A stretch of DNA of 64,000 nucleotides from CBDFKB01 sp965248715 (GCA_965248715.1 CBDFKB010000007.1:434001-498000), one strand, 5' to 3'. Shown: positions 34,348 to 44,184, counted from the stretch's first letter. The notes: a model not told the origin generated them from the letters alone. Program-made: numbers and translations.

Positions 34348-36024
34348 CTAGAACAGACCTTCGACTTCGCCGTCATCATTGAGCATGATCGATTCCGCCG
34401 CTGGCACTCTTGGCAGGCCGGGCATGGTCATAATCTCACCGCAGATCGCGACGATGAAGCCGGCTCCAGCTGACAGGCGCACTTCGCGCACCGGCACCGA
34501 ATGTCCGGTCGGCGCGCCGCGCAAATTAGGATCGGTGGTAAACGAATATTGGGTCTTGGCCATACAGACCGGCAATTTACCGTAGCCGCCCTCTTCCCAC
34601 TGGCGCAATTGATCGCGAATCTTTTTGTCCGCCAGCACTTCGTCAGCGCGATAGATACGCTTGGCAACGGTTTCGATCTTTTCGAACAAGGAAAGATCGT
34701 CCGGATATAGCGGCGAGAACTGCGCCATGCCGCTGTCGGCGATTTCAACCACCCGTTCGGCTAGTTCGGCAATCCCGGCCGAACCGTTGGCCCAATGCTT
34801 GCAAAGGATCGCTTCGGAGCCAAGATTGGCGACATAGTTCTTGACTGCCGCTACTTCGGCGTCGCTGTCGGCAACAAAGTGATTGATCGCCACCACCGCC
34901 GGAACCCCGAAAGATTTGATGTTTTCGATGTGCCGGCCGAGATTGGCACAACCGCGCTCCACCGCTTCGACATTCTCGGCGCCGAGGCCCTCTTTCTTGA
35001 CCCCACCATTCATTTTCATTGCCCGTACGGTGGCAACGATTACCACCGCGTCCGGTGCCAGACCGGCTTTGCGGCACTTAATGTTCATGAATTTCTCGGC
35101 TCCCAGATCGGCGCCGAAACCGGCTTCGGTGACCACATAATCGGCCAGTTTGAGCGCTGTCTTGGTGGCGACCACCGAATTACAGCCATGGGCAATATTG
35201 GCAAACGGGCCGCCATGGACAAAGGCCGGGTTATTTTCCAGCGTCTGCACCAGGTTCGGCTGTAGCGCGTCTTTTAGCAATACCGTCATGGAGCCATCGG
35301 CCTTGATATCACGGCAATATACCGGCGAGCGGTCGCGGCGATAGGCAACAATAATGTTGCCGAGCCGGCGTTGCAGATCGTCAAGGTCGTTGGACAGGCA
35401 CAAAATCGCCATTACTTCAGAGGCAACTGTGATGTCGAAGCCGGATTGGCGCGGAAACCCGTTGGAGACCCCGCCAAGCGAGGTCACCACGTCGCGCAAC
35501 GCCCGGTCGTTCATGTCAAGGACCCGGCGCCAAACCACCCGGCGAGTGTCGATGTTAAGGTCGTTGCCCCAATAGATGTGATTGTCGATCATCGCCGACA
35601 GCAGATTGTGGGCCGAGGTAATGGCGTGGAAATCACCAGTGAAATGTAGGTTCATCTCCTCCATCGGTACCACTTGCGCATAACCGCCACCGGCCGCCCC
35701 CCCCTTCATGCCGAAACAAGGGCCAAGCGAAGCCTCGCGAATGCAGATCGCCGCTTTCTTACCGATCGCATTAAGGCCATCGCCAAGGCCCACCGTGGTG
35801 GTGGTCTTGCCTTCGCCGGCCGGGGTCGGGTTAATGGCGGTAACCAGTATTAAGCGACCGTCTTTACCGCCGACAACCGATTTGATGAATTCGGAAGATA
35901 CCTTGGCTTTATCATGGCCAAACGGCAGCAAATGTTCGCTACCAATGCCAAGCTTGGCGCCAATTTCCTGGATCGGTAATTTCGATGCCTCGCGGGCAAT
36001 CTCGATATCGCTCTTGTGGCTCAT
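34348..36024 (-). CDS. fhs: Formate--tetrahydrofolate ligase
   Basis: 558 residues. It forms 10-formyl-THF from formate, ATP and THF. P-loop TPAGEGKTTT near residue 66, EASLGPCFGMKGGAAGGGYA, FVHGGPFANIAHGCNS and PGLPRVPAAESI. ATG 36024 is chosen because GGAAGG lies at proper distance; GTG 36033 is in frame. Formate released by BoxC and C1 units from sarcosine could both be used here. Confidence 0.96.
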   Translation of the reverse strand: MSHKSDIEIAREASKLPIQEIGAKLGIGSEHLLPFGHDKAKVSSEFIKSVVGGKDGRLILVTAINPTPAGEGKTTTTVGLGDGLNAIGKKAAICIREASLGPCFGMKGGAAGGGYAQVVPMEEMNLHFTGDFHAITSAHNLLSAMIDNHIYWGNDLNIDTRRVVWRRVLDMNDRALRDVVTSLGGVSNGFPRQSGFDITVASEVMAILCLSNDLDDLQRRLGNIIVAYRRDRSPVYCRDIKADGSMTVLLKDALQPNLVQTLENNPAFVHGGPFANIAHGCNSVVATKTALKLADYVVTEAGFGADLGAEKFMNIKCRKAGLAPDAVVIVATVRAMKMNGGVKKEGLGAENVEAVERGCANLGRHIENIKSFGVPAVVAINHFVADSDAEVAAVKNYVANLGSEAILCKHWANGSAGIAELAERVVEIADSGMAQFSPLYPDDLSLFEKIETVAKRIYRADEVLADKKIRDQLRQWEEGGYGKLPVCMAKTQYSFTTDPNLRGAPTGHSVPVREVRLSAGAGFIVAICGEIMTMPGLPRVPAAESIMLNDDGEVEGLF

Positions 36025-36088
36025 CGCCGTCACCTTCCAATTTGTTTTGTCTAACGGCTTTGGCCGATATTTATTGTTATAGCGATCA

Positions 36089-36658
36089 CTAGATCACGTT
36101 TCGTGCCGAAGTCTCCACCGCGTGGGCAAAAGAGCGCGCCGAAGAGCGCGGAGAAAGCAACAGGAACCCATCGTCATTTGTGTGAATGACCACGGCGCCG
36201 ATATGCTCCATGGCGGTGCGGGCCACCCGCCCTTTGGGAAAGGCGCCAGGGTCGAGATCAATCGGGCAAATCCGTTCCAGAGCGGTGCGGGCCATTGGGC
36301 CTTTTAGCTCCAGCAACACCCAACCATCTGACTGGTCTGTCAGATAGCCGGCAGCACCGAGCAACCCTTGTACATGGGCGACCGGATTTGGTCCGCCACC
36401 GTCAAACAGGACAAAGAATTGGTCCGCCGACATCCACACCAACATTGCATTGTCAATTTTGGAACCGGCGGTGGTGCCAGGCTTTGGCAGCCCTACCCCA
36501 TATGCTTTGCGCACAGCGGTCGCGGCAGCCTGTTCGCGGCCAAGCGGCACCGCCAGCGAAACCATCGAACGGCCGACAATCTCGCTGATCGTCGCGCCGG
36601 CCAGTTTCAAGCGCAGGCCGTCCAATGGTGATTTTGTTTCGAGCTTGCAATCAGACAC
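36089..36658 (-). CDS. soxG: Sarcosine oxidase gamma subunit
   Basis: 189 residues from GTG 36658, overlapping the soxA stop by 8 nt with AGGGGGAA upstream; the open frame extends to 36847 inside soxA but those residues are not SoxG-like. LKGPMARTALERICPIDLDP and GAVVIHTNDDGFLLL fit the gamma subunit/GcvT-like fold. Structural subunit of the heterotetrameric enzyme. Confidence 0.88.
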   Translation of the reverse strand: MSDCKLETKSPLDGLRLKLAGATISEIVGRSMVSLAVPLGREQAAATAVRKAYGVGLPKPGTTAGSKIDNAMLVWMSADQFFVLFDGGGPNPVAHVQGLLGAAGYLTDQSDGWVLLELKGPMARTALERICPIDLDPGAFPKGRVARTAMEHIGAVVIHTNDDGFLLLSPRSSARSFAHAVETSARNVI

Positions 36659-39599
36659 GCAAACGTTCCCCCTCAGGATCAACAAAATGGGGCGAGACGA
36701 TCTCAACCTCGACTTCACGGCCACGTAGCGGGTCGGCGGCACGCACGGTTTCGCCAATGCGTTCATGGCCGCGCTTAATGAAACCGAGCGCAATCGAACA
36801 GTTGAGGTTGGGTGAGAAAGCGGCCGAACTGACCCAGCCCTCGTCATTGGCCATCACCGCCTCATTGCCAAGCGCGATGAAGTGTGCCCCAGCCGGGATT
36901 GTTTCCTGCGGGTCGAGCGGTTTGAAGCCCATCAGGGTCAAGCCATCTTCGCGGTTAAGGCCGGGGCGCTGGGAAGTGGTATTGCCGATGCAATCCTTCT
37001 TCTTCGATACCATGCGGCCAAGGCCAAGGTCACGGGCGGTGGTCTGGCCGTTTAATTCATTGCCGGCGGCATGGCCTTTTTCGATCCGCATTACGCCGAG
37101 CGCCTCGGTGCCATAAGGCACCACGTTATATTCCTTGCCGGCCGCCATCAGCGCACCCACGAGCGCCCCGCCATAGCGCGACGGCACGGCGATCTCGTAG
37201 GCCAATTCGCCAGAAAACGAAATCCGGAACAGCCGAGCCGGTACCCCGCCGCACACGGTAATCTCGCCGCAGGCCATGAAGGCGAAGGCTTCATTGGAAA
37301 TATCGATTTTTGCATCGACAATGTTTTGTAAAAGCTTGCGCGAATTTGGTCCGGCAACCGCATATTGCGCCCATTGCTCGGTGGTCGAGATCAAATGCAC
37401 ATCCAAATCCGGCCACAGGCATTGGCGGCAGAATTCCATGTGGCGGAACACGCTGACCGCATTGGCGGTAGTGGTGGTCATGACGAAATGGGTTTCGCCG
37501 AGCCTGGCCGTAGTGCCGTCATCCATGGCGATACCGTCTTCGCGTAGCATCAAGCCGTAGCGCACCTTGCCGACCGCCAACAAAGCGAAGCCGTTGCAAT
37601 AAATTTTATTGAGGAACGCGGCCGCATCACGGCCTTGGATGTCAATCTTGCCAAGGGTACTAACATCACACACGCCGACCGAATTGCGGGTCGCCAAGAC
37701 TTCCCGGTCGACGCTTTGCCGCCAATTGGTTTCGCCAGGTTTGGCGAACCATTGCGCGCGCAACCACATGCCGGTTTCGACAAATTGCGCGCCTTGACGT
37801 TCGGCCCATTGGTGGCTGGCGGTCAAACGGTATGGCCGAAAGTCCTTGCCACGGGAGCGCCCTGCCAAAGCACCGATCGACACCGGGGTGAAAGGCGGGC
37901 GGAAAATCGTCGTGCCGGTTTCCTCAATCGAGGCGCCGACCTGCTCTGCCATCACCGCCAGGCCGAGCACATTGGCGGTCTTGCCCTGGTCGGTTGCCAT
38001 GCCAAGGGTGGTATAGCGTTTAAGATGTTCAACGGAGCGATAACCTTCTTGGTGGGCCAGCTTGATGTCTTTGATCGTGACATCGTTTTGCAGATCGACC
38101 CAGGCGCGTCCGCGTCCCTGTTTGACGTACCAAAACGGCGCCACGTCGACCGCTTCGTCGTCGGCCTTGGCCGCACCCTTGCGCGACGGGGTGATGCCGA
38201 TGTCTCTAAGGGCTCGGTTGGCGATGTCGCGGCCCTCGCGCAATGCGGCGCCAAGGGTCAATGATCCATTTGCCGCCCCGGCGACCGTCATACCGTGCGG
38301 CAAATCGGCGTCTGGAACAAATGCGGCGATATCTGCGCGCCACGATGGCCGACCACGGTGGTGGCAGGTCAAATGCAGGTTCGGGTTCCAGCCGCCAGAA
38401 ACCGCCAGACAGTCGGCGTTGATCACCTGGCCGCCGGCCAGCATCACCGCTTTCAGCCCATGCCGGCCATAGGTGCCGATAACCTGCCCGCCGGTGACGA
38501 TCGAGGCGCCGGCAACGCCGAACGGCGGGGTGATGTCCCGGGTATCAATGACTGCTGCAACTTCGGCGCCCCGTGCCACCAGATCGGCAGCGGTGCGCCA
38601 GCCATCATCATTGTTGGTGAAAATCGCCGTGCGCTTGCCGGGGGTCACGCCAAAGCGGTTGACATAGGTTCTAACCGCGCCGGCCAGCATCACCCCCGGC
38701 CGGTCATTGTCGGCAAAGCCGATCGGCCGCTCGCAGGCACCGGCACACAAAAGTGCCCGCTTGGAATAGACCCGCCACAATATTTGACGTGGTTTGCCAC
38801 CGCTATCATTAAGGTGATCGGTGCACCGTTCCAGCGCGCCATAAACCCCGTGATCATAAGCGCCATAAACCGTGGTGCGGCTCATTACCTGGACCTTGTC
38901 CATACCGGCCAATTCCGTCAAAGCCGCTTCGGCCCAGACCCGGCTTTCCATATCGTCGATTATCTGGTTATCAGCGTTGAGGCGGCCACCAATGACGAAA
39001 TCCTCGTCGGCCAGGATCACCCGTGCGCCAGCGCGCCCAGCAGCAAGGGCGGCGGCAAGGCCGGCTGGTCCGGCACCGATCACCAAAAGATCGCAGTGCA
39101 GGAAACCCTTGTCATAAACATCCGGATCGTTTTCGCCCGACAACCGGCCAAGGCCAGCCGAAGAACGGATTATCGGCTCGTAGATTTTTTCCCAAAACGC
39201 CTTCGGCCACATGAAGGTTTTGTAGTAGAAGCCGGCGGTCAGGAACGGTGACAGCAAATCAGTGAACGCCATCAAATCATATTTCAGCGAACCGCGATGG
39301 TTTTGGCTGTGGGCGGTTAGGCCGTCGAACAGTTCGGCCACCGTTGCCCTGGTATTCGGTTCCCGGTAGGCGCCAGTGCGCAATTCAACCAGCGCGTTCG
39401 GCTCTTCGGAGCCTGCGGTAAAGATGCCGCGTGGGCGGTGATATTTAAACGAGCGGCCAACCAACCGGACCCCGTTCGCCAACAGCGCCGAAGCCAAAGT
39501 ATCGCCGTGATACCCCTGTAGCTTGTTGCTGTTGAAGGTAAATTCGAGTGGCGCCGCGCGGTCGACCAAACCACCCTTGATGCGATAGGGTTGGTTCAT
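36651..39599 (-). CDS. soxA: Sarcosine oxidase alpha subunit
   Basis: 982 residues. An N-terminal 2Fe-2S-like fold (SFKYHRPRGIFTAGSEEPNAL) is followed by an NAD(P)/FAD Rossmann domain LLVIGAGPAGLAAALAAGRA near residue 170. The C-terminal aminomethyltransferase (GcvT-like) domain binds THF (KIDIQGRDAAAFLNKIYCN, IEKGHAAGNELNGQTTARDL). It transfers the sarcosine methyl as methylene to THF. Overlaps soxD by 4 nt. Confidence 0.96.
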   Translation of the reverse strand: MNQPYRIKGGLVDRAAPLEFTFNSNKLQGYHGDTLASALLANGVRLVGRSFKYHRPRGIFTAGSEEPNALVELRTGAYREPNTRATVAELFDGLTAHSQNHRGSLKYDLMAFTDLLSPFLTAGFYYKTFMWPKAFWEKIYEPIIRSSAGLGRLSGENDPDVYDKGFLHCDLLVIGAGPAGLAAALAAGRAGARVILADEDFVIGGRLNADNQIIDDMESRVWAEAALTELAGMDKVQVMSRTTVYGAYDHGVYGALERCTDHLNDSGGKPRQILWRVYSKRALLCAGACERPIGFADNDRPGVMLAGAVRTYVNRFGVTPGKRTAIFTNNDDGWRTAADLVARGAEVAAVIDTRDITPPFGVAGASIVTGGQVIGTYGRHGLKAVMLAGGQVINADCLAVSGGWNPNLHLTCHHRGRPSWRADIAAFVPDADLPHGMTVAGAANGSLTLGAALREGRDIANRALRDIGITPSRKGAAKADDEAVDVAPFWYVKQGRGRAWVDLQNDVTIKDIKLAHQEGYRSVEHLKRYTTLGMATDQGKTANVLGLAVMAEQVGASIEETGTTIFRPPFTPVSIGALAGRSRGKDFRPYRLTASHQWAERQGAQFVETGMWLRAQWFAKPGETNWRQSVDREVLATRNSVGVCDVSTLGKIDIQGRDAAAFLNKIYCNGFALLAVGKVRYGLMLREDGIAMDDGTTARLGETHFVMTTTTANAVSVFRHMEFCRQCLWPDLDVHLISTTEQWAQYAVAGPNSRKLLQNIVDAKIDISNEAFAFMACGEITVCGGVPARLFRISFSGELAYEIAVPSRYGGALVGALMAAGKEYNVVPYGTEALGVMRIEKGHAAGNELNGQTTARDLGLGRMVSKKKDCIGNTTSQRPGLNREDGLTLMGFKPLDPQETIPAGAHFIALGNEAVMANDEGWVSSAAFSPNLNCSIALGFIKRGHERIGETVRAADPLRGREVEVEIVSPHFVDPEGERLRV

Positions 39600-39883
39600 T
39601 TGCCGCGCCCCTTTGCCCGGGCTACTTCGCGAGCTAATTCCACCTTAACTACAGCATGGGTCACCGTGTTGCGGGTCACCACCAGCCAGGACCGGTCGCC
39701 TTGCTCATGGAACCATAATTCGCGGTGCTCGCCGGCCGGATTGTCACGCAAATACAGATAATCATGAAATTGTTCGCTAGCATTCTTGGCCTGCCAGTTT
39801 GGCCGATCGATCAGCGCCGCATCGCCAAGGCAGGTGAATTCGGCGGCGTCGCGGGGTCCAAGCAATGGGTGTTCGATAATCAT
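39596..39883 (-). CDS. soxD: Sarcosine oxidase delta subunit
   Basis: 95 residues. CLGDAALIDRP near the N-terminus and DYLYLRDNPAGEHRELWFH are typical; this small subunit binds Zn in known enzymes. The family's first Cys (CPYCG) motif is replaced here by IEHPLLGPRDAAEFTCLGD, so only one Cys of the usual set is present. 7 bp after soxB, overlapping soxA. Confidence 0.9.
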   Translation of the reverse strand: MIIEHPLLGPRDAAEFTCLGDAALIDRPNWQAKNASEQFHDYLYLRDNPAGEHRELWFHEQGDRSWLVVTRNTVTHAVVKVELAREVARAKGRGK

Positions 39884-39890
39884 GGTCGCC

Positions 39891-41141
39891 TCAATGCAGG
39901 TTCGGTTGGGCGCCCATGCCCTTTTCGTCGATCATGGCCCCGTGCCGAAACCGATCGAGGCGGAACGCGGTCGCAGTTTCGTGCGGCTCGTCACGGGCCA
40001 ACAAATGGGCGTAGCAATAGCCGCTGGCCGGGGTCGCCTTGAAGCCGCCATAGCACCAGCCGCCATTGAAATAGAGGCCGTCAATGCCGGTCTTGTCGAT
40101 AAACGGTGAGCCGTCCATCGACATGTCTATTACCCCACCCCACATGCGCAGCAGCCGGGCGCGGCCGATCATCGGCATGATTGCCATGCCGCCCTCACAC
40201 ACATCTTCGACCACTGGCAGGTTGCCGCGCTGGGCATAGGTGTTGTAGCCGTCAATGTCGCCGCCAAATACCAGACCGCCCTTGTCGGACTGGGAGACAT
40301 AAAAATGCCCGGCGCCGAAGGTAACAACCCCTGGCAAAACTGGTTTCAAGCCCTCGGAAACAAACGCCTGCAGCACGTGGGATTCGATCGGCAACCGCAT
40401 GCCGGCCATCGCCATCACCCGGCTCGACGATCCGGCAACACAGACCGCGACCTTTTTCGCTTTGATATTGCCTCTGGCGGTCTTGACCCCGGTGCATTTG
40501 CCGCCGGAAATCATCAAACCGGTGACTTCGCAATTTTGCAACAGATCGACGCCACGGCTGTCGGCGCCACGGGCATATCCCCATGCCACCGCATCATGGC
40601 GCACAGTGCCGCCACGCGGTTGCCACAGACCGCCAATGACCGGAAAACGGGCATTATCGTAATCCAGGAACGGGTACATTTTGCGCAATCCGTCCTGGTC
40701 CAGCAGCACCGCATCGGCACCAGCCAGATGCATGGCATTGCCGCGCCTAACGAAGGCATCGCGTTGCGGATCGCTGTGAAACAGGTTGAGTATGCCACGC
40801 TGGGAAATCATGGCATTGTAGTTAAAGTCCTGCTCCAACCCTTCCCACAGTTTCATCGACATCTCGTAGAACGGCTCATTACCCGGCAGCATATAATTGG
40901 AGCGCACGATGGTAGTGTTGCGGCCCACATTGCCGGAACCGAGCCAGCCCTTTTCCACCACCGCCACATTGGTGATGCCAAATTGTTTGGCCAGATAATA
41001 AGCGGTGGCGAGACCGTGTCCGCCGGCGCCGATAATGACAATGTCATATTCGCGTTTCGGCTCGGGCTCGCGCCACACCGGCTTCCAACCGCGGTTACCG
41101 GTTAATGCCTGAGTAAAAATCTTGAAGGCTGAATATCGCAT
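39891..41141 (-). CDS. soxB: Sarcosine oxidase beta subunit
   Basis: 416 residues, DAO-type flavoprotein. FAD motif IVIIGAGGHGLATAYYLA near residue 36, the flavin-site GSGNVGRNTTIVRSNY and C-terminal GLYFNGGWCYGGFKATPASG. It oxidises sarcosine to the imine. ATG 41141 with GGGAAG upstream is chosen over 41168. First gene of the soxBDAG-fhs-folD series. Confidence 0.95.
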   Translation of the reverse strand: MRYSAFKIFTQALTGNRGWKPVWREPEPKREYDIVIIGAGGHGLATAYYLAKQFGITNVAVVEKGWLGSGNVGRNTTIVRSNYMLPGNEPFYEMSMKLWEGLEQDFNYNAMISQRGILNLFHSDPQRDAFVRRGNAMHLAGADAVLLDQDGLRKMYPFLDYDNARFPVIGGLWQPRGGTVRHDAVAWGYARGADSRGVDLLQNCEVTGLMISGGKCTGVKTARGNIKAKKVAVCVAGSSSRVMAMAGMRLPIESHVLQAFVSEGLKPVLPGVVTFGAGHFYVSQSDKGGLVFGGDIDGYNTYAQRGNLPVVEDVCEGGMAIMPMIGRARLLRMWGGVIDMSMDGSPFIDKTGIDGLYFNGGWCYGGFKATPASGYCYAHLLARDEPHETATAFRLDRFRHGAMIDEKGMGAQPNLH

Positions 41142-41194
41142 TCCGCTACTTCCCAATGATCTCGGCAATCATGATGCGCGATGTCCTTGAGACT

Positions 41195-41214
41195 CGACTT
41201 TCATGAAAAAGTCG
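41195..41214. promoter_or_regulatory. Palindrome between soxB and the GlxA-type regulator
   Basis: CGACTTT (41195-41201) and AAAGTCG (41208-41214) form a perfect 7-bp inverted repeat around CATGAA. It is intergenic if the regulator starts at 41229. A plausible operator for either gene. Confidence 0.45.
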
Positions 41215-41228
41215 CAATATTGCCTGAA

Positions 41229-42188
41229 ATGGTCATAACTGCACAAAGTGTTGACGGATGTCAGGTCGGGTTTTTGCTGATCGATGGGTTTGCCCTGATG
41301 TCCTACTCGGCCGCCGCCGAGCCGCTTAGGGCCGCCAATTTACTGGCCGGCCGTCGATTATACGATGTGCGCAATATCCCGGCATCCGGTGCTGAAGCGG
41401 TCAGTTCTTCTGGCGCGGTGATCCGCGCCGATGGCCAGGTCGGCGAGCACGTTGATTTCGACTATCTATTCATTGTCGCAGGTGGCGAACCTACCAAGTT
41501 CAACGATCCGCGGATATTTCAATGGCTACGCCATCTGTCGCGGCGCGGGGTCATCCTTGGCGGTGTATCTGGCGGGCCGGTAGTGTTGGCGGCTTCCGGG
41601 CTGATGGCTAAGCGGCGCATGACGGTGCATTGGGAACACGCCGCATCCCTGGCGGAAATTGCTCCCGGGCTGGCACTGGAACGCAGCCTGTTTGTATTCG
41701 ACCGTGATCGCATCACCTGCGCTGGCGGCACCGCCCCGCTTGATATGATGCACGCACTGATCGCCGAACATCATGGCAATGCCTTCGCGCGCCAGGTTAG
41801 CGACTGGTTCATGCATACCGATGTACGACCACCACGCGGGCCCCAGCGCGCGGGCTTGACAGAGCGCTACGGCACTACCAATCCAGCGATTGTTGCGGCG
41901 CTGGAAGCAATGGAAAATAACCTCGGCGAACCGCTGACATTGGGCCAATTGTCGGCGCTTGCCAGCACCGGACCGCGCCAGTTGAACCGGCTGTTCGCGC
42001 ATTTCCTTGGCCGTAGCACCATGACCATCTATCGCCAATTGCGCTTAAACAGGGCGGCCAATCTGCTGGCCCATTCGACGCTGACGATTACCGAAATCGC
42101 GCTGGCCACCGGATTTGCCAGTTCGGCACATTTTTCGCGGCTTTTCAGCGCCCGGTACGGCGCGCCACCGTCGCACAAACGGCGCTGA
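41229..42188 (+). CDS. GlxA family AraC-type transcriptional regulator (DJ-1/PfpI sensor domain)
   Basis: 319 residues. The N-terminal DJ-1/PfpI-like domain begins VGFLLIDGFALMSYSAAAEP and contains GVSGGPVVLAASGLM. The C-terminal AraC domain has LGQLSALASTGPRQLNRLFA and ITEIALATGFASSAHFSRLF. Homologous GbdR/SouR proteins sense glycine betaine derivatives or sarcosine. Divergent placement to soxB suggests it activates the sarcosine operon. ATG 41181 is also in frame; 41229 gives a family-like N-terminus. Confidence 0.85.
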   Translation: MVITAQSVDGCQVGFLLIDGFALMSYSAAAEPLRAANLLAGRRLYDVRNIPASGAEAVSSSGAVIRADGQVGEHVDFDYLFIVAGGEPTKFNDPRIFQWLRHLSRRGVILGGVSGGPVVLAASGLMAKRRMTVHWEHAASLAEIAPGLALERSLFVFDRDRITCAGGTAPLDMMHALIAEHHGNAFARQVSDWFMHTDVRPPRGPQRAGLTERYGTTNPAIVAALEAMENNLGEPLTLGQLSALASTGPRQLNRLFAHFLGRSTMTIYRQLRLNRAANLLAHSTLTITEIALATGFASSAHFSRLFSARYGAPPSHKRR

Positions 42189-42204
42189 TCAAGAGTTACG
42201 CCCC

Positions 42205-42310
42205 GCTAGAGCGGGTCACGCAAAAGTGGGTACCGATTTTGGGAAAAATGACACGCATAAACAAAGAGATAGCGCGACGAAGCTATTCCAACACTTCGTG
42301 ACAAGCGCTA
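42205..42310. repeat. Dispersed repeat with CTAGCGCTTG-type end, copy 3 (inverted)
   Basis: 106 bp, inverse of copy 1 with few changes: GGTCACGCAAAAGTGGGTAC at the left, GCATAAACAAA in the middle, CTTCGTGACAAGCGCTA at the right. Lies between the convergent regulator and LysR genes. Confidence 0.82.
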
Positions 42311-42378
42311 ATGGAGTGAATTCATCAAAGGGGCTTTTGGGTCAGCGAAATTTTTGGTCGGCAAGGCACACAGCCGCT

Positions 42379-43287
42379 TCAATGGCCGGCGCTGCTAAAG
42401 GACAGGCTGAGGAAATCAAGCAGGTTCTTTGCGGCTGGCGAAGGTTCGGTGTGTTTGGCCCAAGCTAGCCCAACGTCCATTGTCGGGATTTCCGCATCCA
42501 CGTCGCGGGTTTCCAGCCGCTGGCCTTCCAAAGACCAGGGCCGGTACACCATGTCGGACAAAATCGACACTCCCATACCGGCGGCTACCATCGAGCGGAC
42601 CGCCTCGACCGAAGAAGTGTTGAAAACCACCCGCGGCTCCAAGCCGGCCTTCTTCCAATATTTGCCAGCGGTCTGGTCGGCTTCGTCGACGGTCAGCATG
42701 ATATAGGGTTCATTGGCAATATCTGCCAAGGAAATGGTGGTGTGGTCCAAAAGCGGGTGGCCCGGCGGTAGCCATAAACGGCGGCGCGAACGAAACAAAG
42801 TTTCGTAGGCAATTCCACTTCGGTTTCTCAAATTTGAAACCAGCATGACAGCGGTGTCGAGATCACCGTCGACCAACCGATACTCAATCGCATTGCGCGG
42901 CAGTTCGATCAGTTCGACATCGATACCGGGATAGTTGCGGGCAAAACGCGCATAAAGTCGTGGTAGAAAATAACCGGCGACCGTGTAACTAAGCCCGACC
43001 CTGATCCGGCCCGACAGGCCTTTGTCGGTCGACAGTGGCGACTGTACCGCCTCGTTGACCGCCGCCACGATGTTGCGGGCATGTTGCAGAAATCGCGCAC
43101 CCTCGGCGGTCAGTTGCACCCCGCTCGGCACCCGCAAAAACAGCGCCACGCCCAATATTTCCTCAAGCTGCTTGATCGCCGATGTGACCGCCGATTGGGA
43201 CACGTTCAGCTCTCTCGCGGCCAGCGAGACCTGACCGAAATCCGCTGCGGCAATGAAATAGCGCGCTTGCCTGATTGATAAGCTCAT
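42379..43287 (-). CDS. LysR family transcriptional regulator
   Basis: 302 residues. N-terminal helix-turn-helix RQARYFIAAADFGQVSLAA...NVSQSAVTSAIKQLE, then a LysR substrate domain (GRIRVGLSYTVAGYFLPRL). ATG 43287 (MSLSIRQ) is chosen; the open frame continues upstream through the intergenic region without family similarity. Divergent from pxpA, whose operon it probably controls. A T-N11-A palindrome lies between. Confidence 0.9.
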   Translation of the reverse strand: MSLSIRQARYFIAAADFGQVSLAARELNVSQSAVTSAIKQLEEILGVALFLRVPSGVQLTAEGARFLQHARNIVAAVNEAVQSPLSTDKGLSGRIRVGLSYTVAGYFLPRLYARFARNYPGIDVELIELPRNAIEYRLVDGDLDTAVMLVSNLRNRSGIAYETLFRSRRRLWLPPGHPLLDHTTISLADIANEPYIMLTVDEADQTAGKYWKKAGLEPRVVFNTSSVEAVRSMVAAGMGVSILSDMVYRPWSLEGQRLETRDVDAEIPTMDVGLAWAKHTEPSPAAKNLLDFLSLSFSSAGH

Positions 43288-43339
43288 TAGGGAGCTCCAT
43301 TTTTCTGTATCTGTTTTTCTAATAATGATGCGCAATTTT

Positions 43340-43352
43340 TTGTACTTTACAA
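43340..43352. promoter_or_regulatory. Candidate LysR-box (T-N11-A palindrome)
   Basis: TTGTA-CTT-TACAA, perfect dyad of the T-N11-A type, 53 bp before the lysR ATG and 71 bp before pxpA. Position and symmetry fit a binding site for the divergent LysR protein. Confidence 0.55.
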
Positions 43353-43422
43353 TACCTAAACTGGCCGCCAGATTGCGCTCGAGTGATTTTACGGTCGAAG
43401 CTGAGGCATTTGTGAGGAAAAA

Positions 43423-44160
43423 ATGAGTTTGCCGGTCACCATCAATTGCGACATGGGCGAAGCCTTCGGGCTGTACCGAATGGGTGATGACGAAGGCCTG
43501 ATGCCGTTGATCAGTGTGGCCAATGCCGCGTGTGGGTTTCACGCTTCCGATTTCAATCATATGCGCTCAACCGTGCGGCTTGCGTTGCGCCATGGGGTTG
43601 GGGTCGGCGCCCATCCATCCTTACCGGATCTGCAGGGTTTCGGCCGCCGCGAAATGTCGATCGGCCGGGAAGAATTAGCAAACTGTCTGATCTATCAGAT
43701 CGGCGCGCTGAAGGGTTTTCTCGATGCTGACGGAATGTCGCTGAACCACATCAAGCCACATGGGGCGCTGTACGGAATGGCGGCGCGCACGGAGCATGTA
43801 GCCCATGCTGTGTGTGACGCTGCGGATGTGTTCGAAGTGCCCTTGATGGGCATGGCGGGCACCTTGCACGAGAAAATCTATCACCAGCGTGGCCACCGTA
43901 TGATCGCCGAATTCTATGCTGATCTGGACTATGCCGACGACGGCACATTGATCGTCACCCGCGAACATGAGGCCAAGAACCCGGTAATGGCCGGCGCCAA
44001 ATGTTTGCGGGCGATCGAGGAGGGTCGGGTCGCGAGCATTGGCGGCAAAGACCTGCCGATCAAGGTGGAAACCATCTGCGTACATTCCGATACCCCCAAT
44101 GCGGTTGCGATTGCCACGGCGGTCCGTGATGCGGTTTCGGCCCATTTGGAAACCCGGTGA
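43423..44160 (+). CDS. pxpA: 5-oxoprolinase subunit A (LamB/YcsF family)
   Basis: 245 residues. N-terminal INCDMGEAFGLYRMGDDEGL with metal-binding Asp/Glu, ANAACGFHASD, GVGAHPSLPDLQGFGRR and HIKPHGALYGMA are family signatures. With PxpB and PxpC it opens 5-oxoproline to glutamate using ATP. First gene of the operon; GAGG precedes the ATG. Followed after 24 bp by the biotin carrier gene. Confidence 0.95.
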   Translation: MSLPVTINCDMGEAFGLYRMGDDEGLMPLISVANAACGFHASDFNHMRSTVRLALRHGVGVGAHPSLPDLQGFGRREMSIGREELANCLIYQIGALKGFLDADGMSLNHIKPHGALYGMAARTEHVAHAVCDAADVFEVPLMGMAGTLHEKIYHQRGHRMIAEFYADLDYADDGTLIVTREHEAKNPVMAGAKCLRAIEEGRVASIGGKDLPIKVETICVHSDTPNAVAIATAVRDAVSAHLETR

Positions 44161-44184
44161 AGCAAACAAGGAAAGGCTGAGTAC

